A DNA stretch of 64,000 nucleotides, taken from contig NC_056046.1 in assembly GCF_004379255.2 (NCBI RefSeq), positions 7,874,001 through 7,938,000 on the forward strand, written 5' to 3'. Source of the DNA: Salvia splendens. Lineage: Eukaryota > Streptophyta > Magnoliopsida > Lamiales > Lamiaceae. Below the pieces are notes generated by a model that saw nothing but the letters and a program-made list of their open reading frames with translations, made no database searches and was not told the DNA's origin. A program made the position numbers and the translations under genes. Of the stretch, positions 61,001 to 64,000 are shown in pieces; the stretch's first letter is position 1; each line of letters begins with the position of its first letter.

Positions 61001-62509
61001 AGTAAGATGCGCTTGGAAGTGGTGAGAATGCCCGAGACTGTGGAAGGGATAGTAGCCACGTTGGTGATGGAACCCGACTTAAGAGCCAGAATTGTAGAAG
61101 CTCAACGGCGAGATACGTTACTAGAAAAGATTCGCTCAGAAGTGAGGACGGGTGAACTCGGAAATTTTCGTGAGGCAGCGGATAATGGTCTCACATACAA
61201 GGGAAGGTTGTGTGTGCCTAAGGATGAAGGCCTGAGGATGGAAATCATGAGAGAAGCACATGAAACCCCATACGCTGCTCATCCAGGGAGCACCAAAATG
61301 TATCAAGACTTGAAAAGACAGTTTTGGTGGAACGGTATGAAAAAGCATGTTGCGGCGTTTGTGGAGAGATGCCTAGCATGTCAACAAGTAAAGGCGCTAC
61401 ACCAACGGCCCTATGGGAAATTGCAACCCCTCGAGATTCCGGAATGGAAGTGGGAACATATTGCAATGGACTTTGTGGTAGGACTGCCAAAATCCCAGCG
61501 AGGGAACACGGTGATTTGGGTGATTATAGATCGCCTCACCAAATCTGCCCATTTTGTGCCGGTTCGTGCCACTTATGGATCCGATCAGTTGGCTAAGGTA
61601 TATGTACGGGAAATTATACGCTTGCATGGAGTTCCAGCGACAATCACATCTGATCGTGATGCTAAATTCACTTCTAGATTTTGGACAAGCCTGCAGCGCG
61701 AGTTGGGGACTAAGTTGAATTTCAGTACAGCGTTCCACCCGCAAACCGACGGGCAGTCGGAGAGAACGATACAAGCATTGGAGGACATGCTACGAGCCGT
61801 GGTGCTAGATCGAGGCGTAGGTTGGGAAGAAGTGTTGCCCTTGGTAGAGTTCGCTTACAATAATAGTTACCAGGCGACTATCAAGATGGCTCCATATGAG
61901 GCCTTGTATGGAAAGAAGTGTAGATCGCCACTTTATTGGGATGAAGTGGGTGAGAGAAGAATTCTCGGACCAGACTCTGTAGAAGAGATGATAGAGATTG
62001 TCCGACAAATCCGTGGGAGGATCAAGGAGGCACAAGATCGACAGAAATCTTATGCGGATGTTCGAAGGACCGATTTACAGTTCGAGGTCGGAGAAAAGGT
62101 CTTTCTGAAAGTTTCCCCTTCTAAGGGAATAACTCGTTTTGGAGTGAAAGGAAAGCTTAGACCCCGATTCATCGGTCCATACGAGATTTTGGATAGAGTC
62201 GGCGCGGTAGCATACAGATTGGCCCTACCACCAAGCTTCGGAAATGTGCACAACGTCTTCCATGTGTCACAATTGAGGAAGTATGTGTATGACCCCACAC
62301 ACATCGTTCACCAAGAAGAAATGATGGTCCTAAATCCTGATCTAAGCTATGAAGAGAAGCCCGAGGCCATTTTGGATCGAAGAGTGCAAGAATTGAGGAA
62401 TAAGTCAGTTGTTTCGGTGAAGGTACGGTGGAGGAATCATGGAGTCGAGGAGGCAACATGGGAATCAGAAGATAAGATGAGAGAGAGGTTTCCAGAGCTG
62501 TTTGAGTGA
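58022..62509 (+). CDS. Ty3/gypsy chromovirus gag-pol polyprotein (Tekay/Del-like)
   Basis: One uninterrupted frame of 1495 codons. In order: gag with a proline run (residues about 17-35) and a retrotransposon gag domain; CCHC zinc knuckle C290-C293-H298-C303; aspartic protease with D380 in FDTGAS; reverse transcriptase with FIDD at 715-718; RNase H with D864 in YTDAS; integrase with HH..CLAC zinc site and catalytic core ([30 protein letters not shown]); C-terminal chromodomain-like segment [16 protein letters not shown]. That order and the chromodomain indicate a chromovirus, probably Tekay/Del, which also has long LTRs. The polyprotein would be cut to particle and copying enzymes. No stops or frame shifts were seen, so it is probably young. 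It lacks an ordinary 5' LTR in this window. Confidence 0.95.
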   Translation: MPPRRARQPRQEPHVEAPPPPPPPPPPPPPPQQERFIVTFSRQNPPKFDGQGDPSKAEEWIRSLERIFRVMECTDQERIACATFQLSGDADYWWETRQRTMNPARLEALTWEEFKVEIDNKYVPKTYRRAKVVEFHTLSQGRMTVTEYDRALAQMARYAPELMDTDEKWAVKFRAGLRDEIKAALACRGELSYSEILTCALDVEDALPKPRVVATTNATPLQAQPGHQEKRRWDGDQAQYGGKRPQHMRNPPYNGGRQNTFQPRANFPPRNPQCGRCFKYHAGECRDPRCFNCGGSGHYIRNCPNKHMGTGTRQNQLGFRPQSQALPAPPPQQRRQGLPSQARAYALKGKQPANGKETFEQGNLAGMGTLLNMPIVVLFDTGASHSFISTSCVDTLELPTVKTEPTMSVTSPVGGAIDISRSCACVNFGIGELSLVAYNLQVMTMGSVDIILGMDWLAENHVTLHCRERKISFETPGKEPMRFHGVPMSRRKSIISALQATTMMRKGCPAYLVYLNGEEKKDRKIEDVAIVSEYPDVFPDALPGPPPDRQVEFTIDLEPGSAPISKAPYRMAPKELEELKVQLQELLELGFIRPSVSPWGAPVLFVKKKDGTMRMCIDYRELNKLTLKNKYPLPRIDDLFDQLRGAGVFSKMDLRSGYHQLRVRREDVPKTAFRTRYGHYEFVVMPFGLTNAPAVFMDLMNRVFHPFLDRFVLVFIDDVLVYSKNEEEHKEHLRTVLATLRDEKLYAKFSKCEFWLKEVNFLGHVVTSDGIRVDPAKVEAVQEWKSPSTQNEIRSFLGLAGYYRRFIEGFSKIARPMTQQLKKGVKMIWTPECEASFQLLKEKLTTAPILAVPEPETDYAVYTDASKVGLGCVLMQKGKVIAYASRQLKPHELNYPTHDLELAAVVHALKIWRHHLYGVRCEIYTDHKSLKYFFEQKELNMRQRRWLELVKDYDCGINYHPGKANVVADALSRKSQSQLATFLTIEESIIQEFSKMRLEVVRMPETVEGIVATLVMEPDLRARIVEAQRRDTLLEKIRSEVRTGELGNFREAADNGLTYKGRLCVPKDEGLRMEIMREAHETPYAAHPGSTKMYQDLKRQFWWNGMKKHVAAFVERCLACQQVKALHQRPYGKLQPLEIPEWKWEHIAMDFVVGLPKSQRGNTVIWVIIDRLTKSAHFVPVRATYGSDQLAKVYVREIIRLHGVPATITSDRDAKFTSRFWTSLQRELGTKLNFSTAFHPQTDGQSERTIQALEDMLRAVVLDRGVGWEEVLPLVEFAYNNSYQATIKMAPYEALYGKKCRSPLYWDEVGERRILGPDSVEEMIEIVRQIRGRIKEAQDRQKSYADVRRTDLQFEVGEKVFLKVSPSKGITRFGVKGKLRPRFIGPYEILDRVGAVAYRLALPPSFGNVHNVFHVSQLRKYVYDPTHIVHQEEMMVLNPDLSYEEKPEAILDRRVQELRNKSVVSVKVRWRNHGVEEATWESEDKMRERFPELFE

Positions 62510-62552
62510 TCTAACAAATTTCGGGACGAAATTTTTGTTAAGGTGGGAGGAA

Positions 62553-64000
62553 TGTAATACCCAAAAATTTGTGGAATTTTATTCTTTTAATTAAGGATGA
62601 AATTCTTTTCTATGTTTTTGTGTTAAAATTTGGTGTGGAAAATATTTTGTGTTTATTTGATTGTTGTGGATGTGGTATTTTCTACCTAGGCAAATTAAAT
62701 GTAAGTAAATAATTAATTAAGCCATGTTTTTAAAAATCCTAATTAAAATTAAATCTCTCTCTCTTTCTCTCTCTCTCTCGGTTTCTCACCCCCTCCCCAC
62801 TAATTTCTCAACCTCCCCCACTCCCTCTTAACCGATACATCTTTCCCTTTCCAATCTCCCCCCACATCGTTTTCTCTCCTTTCTCTCTTGCAATTGCTCT
62901 CAACACCGGTAAGCTCCCTCTCTCCTTCTCCCTCTCGGTTCTCATCTTTTTCATTCACTCCCTCTCATCATCGTCTTGAATTCCTCAAGGTGATACCCTC
63001 CTTCGTCGTGAATCGGAGTCGGAAAAGGAAGTAAAGCTTTTGCGTTTCGTTTGAACCATCCGGGGAAGGTAACCCCTAACCCTTGTTTAATTCGAAAACT
63101 CATGCATATAGGACGTTTTGGTTGGTTTAGTTGCTGAATAGGGTTTGTGGCTGTGTGATATGGTTGAGCATGTTTTTGATAGTAACTGACAGTGGGTTCC
63201 GACCCCTTTTTGACTGAGCAAACGACCTCCTTTTGGTACGATTTTTTTAACTGTATAAACTTTGGTGTGTCTTCTGTGTGGTGTGTAATTTTCAGCTTCA
63301 TTGGATGTCGTATGAATTTATTATGATTTTTGCAAGTAAACTGCGCAGTTCTGCGTGTGGTGTGTTCTGGGTGATGTTTTCATGTGCAATGGTTGGGTTT
63401 CTGAGTGTTATGTTTTTGTGTTGAATGTGGGTGTGTTTGGCCAAGAGATGGCTCGGGAAAATCTGTGTTTGGCTCAAGGGTTTTGTGTGGGTTGGCCGAG
63501 AGATCTAGGGTCCGGCCTAGGGCAGGCTGGTGGGAAGTTTTGAAGGGATGATCCCAGGTGTTTGGGTGTGTTTTGGGACGTAGAATGCGTGGTGGGAATG
63601 TCGTATAGGGTTTGAGAATCGGAAGTTGAAGGAAAGTGAGTGTACACGGAACCAGCGGCCGAGGTGCCGAACAGATGGCCGAGGTGCCGAACAGACGGCC
63701 GAGGTGCCGAGCATAAGATGCCGAGGTGCCGAGCAGGCGGCCGAGACGGTCGGTCGAGGTGCCGAGCCGGACGGCCGAGATGGTCGGCCGAGGTGCCGAA
63801 CAGGCGGCCGAGACGGTCGGCCGAGGTGCCGAGCCGGACGGCCGAGATGGTCGGCCGAGGTGCCGAGCTGTGCCGAGCCGGACGGCCGAGATGGTCGGCC
63901 GAGGTGCCGAGCTGTGCCGAGACAGGTGCCGAGTTGAGCCGAGACAGGTGCCGAGCTGTGCCGAGACAGGTGCCGAGCTGTGCCGAGATAGGTGCCGAGC
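62553..64000 (+). mobile_element. 3' LTR of the Ty3/gypsy element, cut by the window end
   Basis: Starts TGTAATACCC after a polypurine tract (aaggtgggaggaa, 62540-62552), 43 bases after the gag-pol stop. About 1.45 kb of an expected 2.8 kb is visible, matching the inverted LTR at 53679-56491 with few substitutions. The GC-rich array begins at 63651 and continues to the window edge. Confidence 0.9.
63651..64000. repeat. CTCGGC minisatellite in the right LTR, incomplete
   Basis: The same array as 54840-55391 in reverse orientation (gccgaggtgccgag units). It contains at least one extra ~44-bp repeat block near 63866-63910 that the left array lacks, so copy number differs between the LTRs. Confidence 0.85.

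Noticed and set aside
61397..61774. Minus-strand frames opposite the integrase region
   Set aside because: Shadows of the continuous gag-pol frame.

Overview
This is plant nuclear DNA. It has AT-rich intergenic sequence full of small DNA transposons, intron-containing genes with GT..AG junctions, and families found only in plants: a KDEL-tailed papain-type protease, a sieve-element occlusion protein, an RGLG copine/RING ligase, an MKP1-type phosphatase and a plant ABCB half-dimer fusion. The protein content fits a eudicot. An asterid is a reasonable guess, but the sequence alone does not give the species.

Left part (1-14 kb), all genes on the minus strand: an alanine-rich arabinogalactan-like secreted protein (3762-4088), ARP3 of the Arp2/3 actin-nucleating complex (4881-8821, 9 exons), a KDEL-tailed cysteine endopeptidase (9928-11278, 4 exons) and a 63-residue membrane microprotein (12468-13346, 2 exons). 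Middle part (14-33 kb): an ABCB15-like full ABC transporter on plus (14470-18661, 6 exons), a single-exon JINGUBANG-like WD40 protein on plus (23971-25224), then about 8 kb without an intact gene. That stretch holds several MITEs and a duplicated, disabled last exon of the cysteine protease (27443-27980). Right-middle part (33-45 kb), minus strand: an intact sieve-element occlusion gene (33159-36103, 6 exons), a truncated relative with an in-frame stop (38644-40639), a relic of a proteasome beta-7 gene on plus (about 41821-42380) and an RGLG-type E3 ligase (42855-44989, 10 exons). MKP1 follows on plus (48926-51088), with an intron in its 5' UTR and a spliced upstream ORF that ends one base before the main ATG.

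The last 10 kb is Ty3/gypsy chromovirus DNA (Tekay/Del-like). An uninterrupted 1495-residue gag-pol frame (58022-62509) is followed by a 3' LTR that runs off the window. On its left, instead of a normal 5' LTR and primer-binding site, lies an inverted copy of the element's own 3' end: about 0.54 kb of integrase/chromodomain plus a complete 2.8-kb LTR (53679-57035). Both LTRs carry a GC-rich CTCGGC minisatellite. A separate 173-codon ORF lies upstream of gag.

The genes do not form one pathway; this is an ordinary mixed plant gene neighbourhood. The most notable material is the inverted retroelement with its extra ORF, the MKP1 upstream ORF, the decayed SEO paralogue, the protease-exon duplication, and a set of hAT, PIF/Harbinger and Stowaway-type elements whose target-site duplications can be read directly. 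I did not see a wholly new biological system. Exon boundaries come from splice consensus, reading frame and remembered family similarity; no alignment or transcript data was available.
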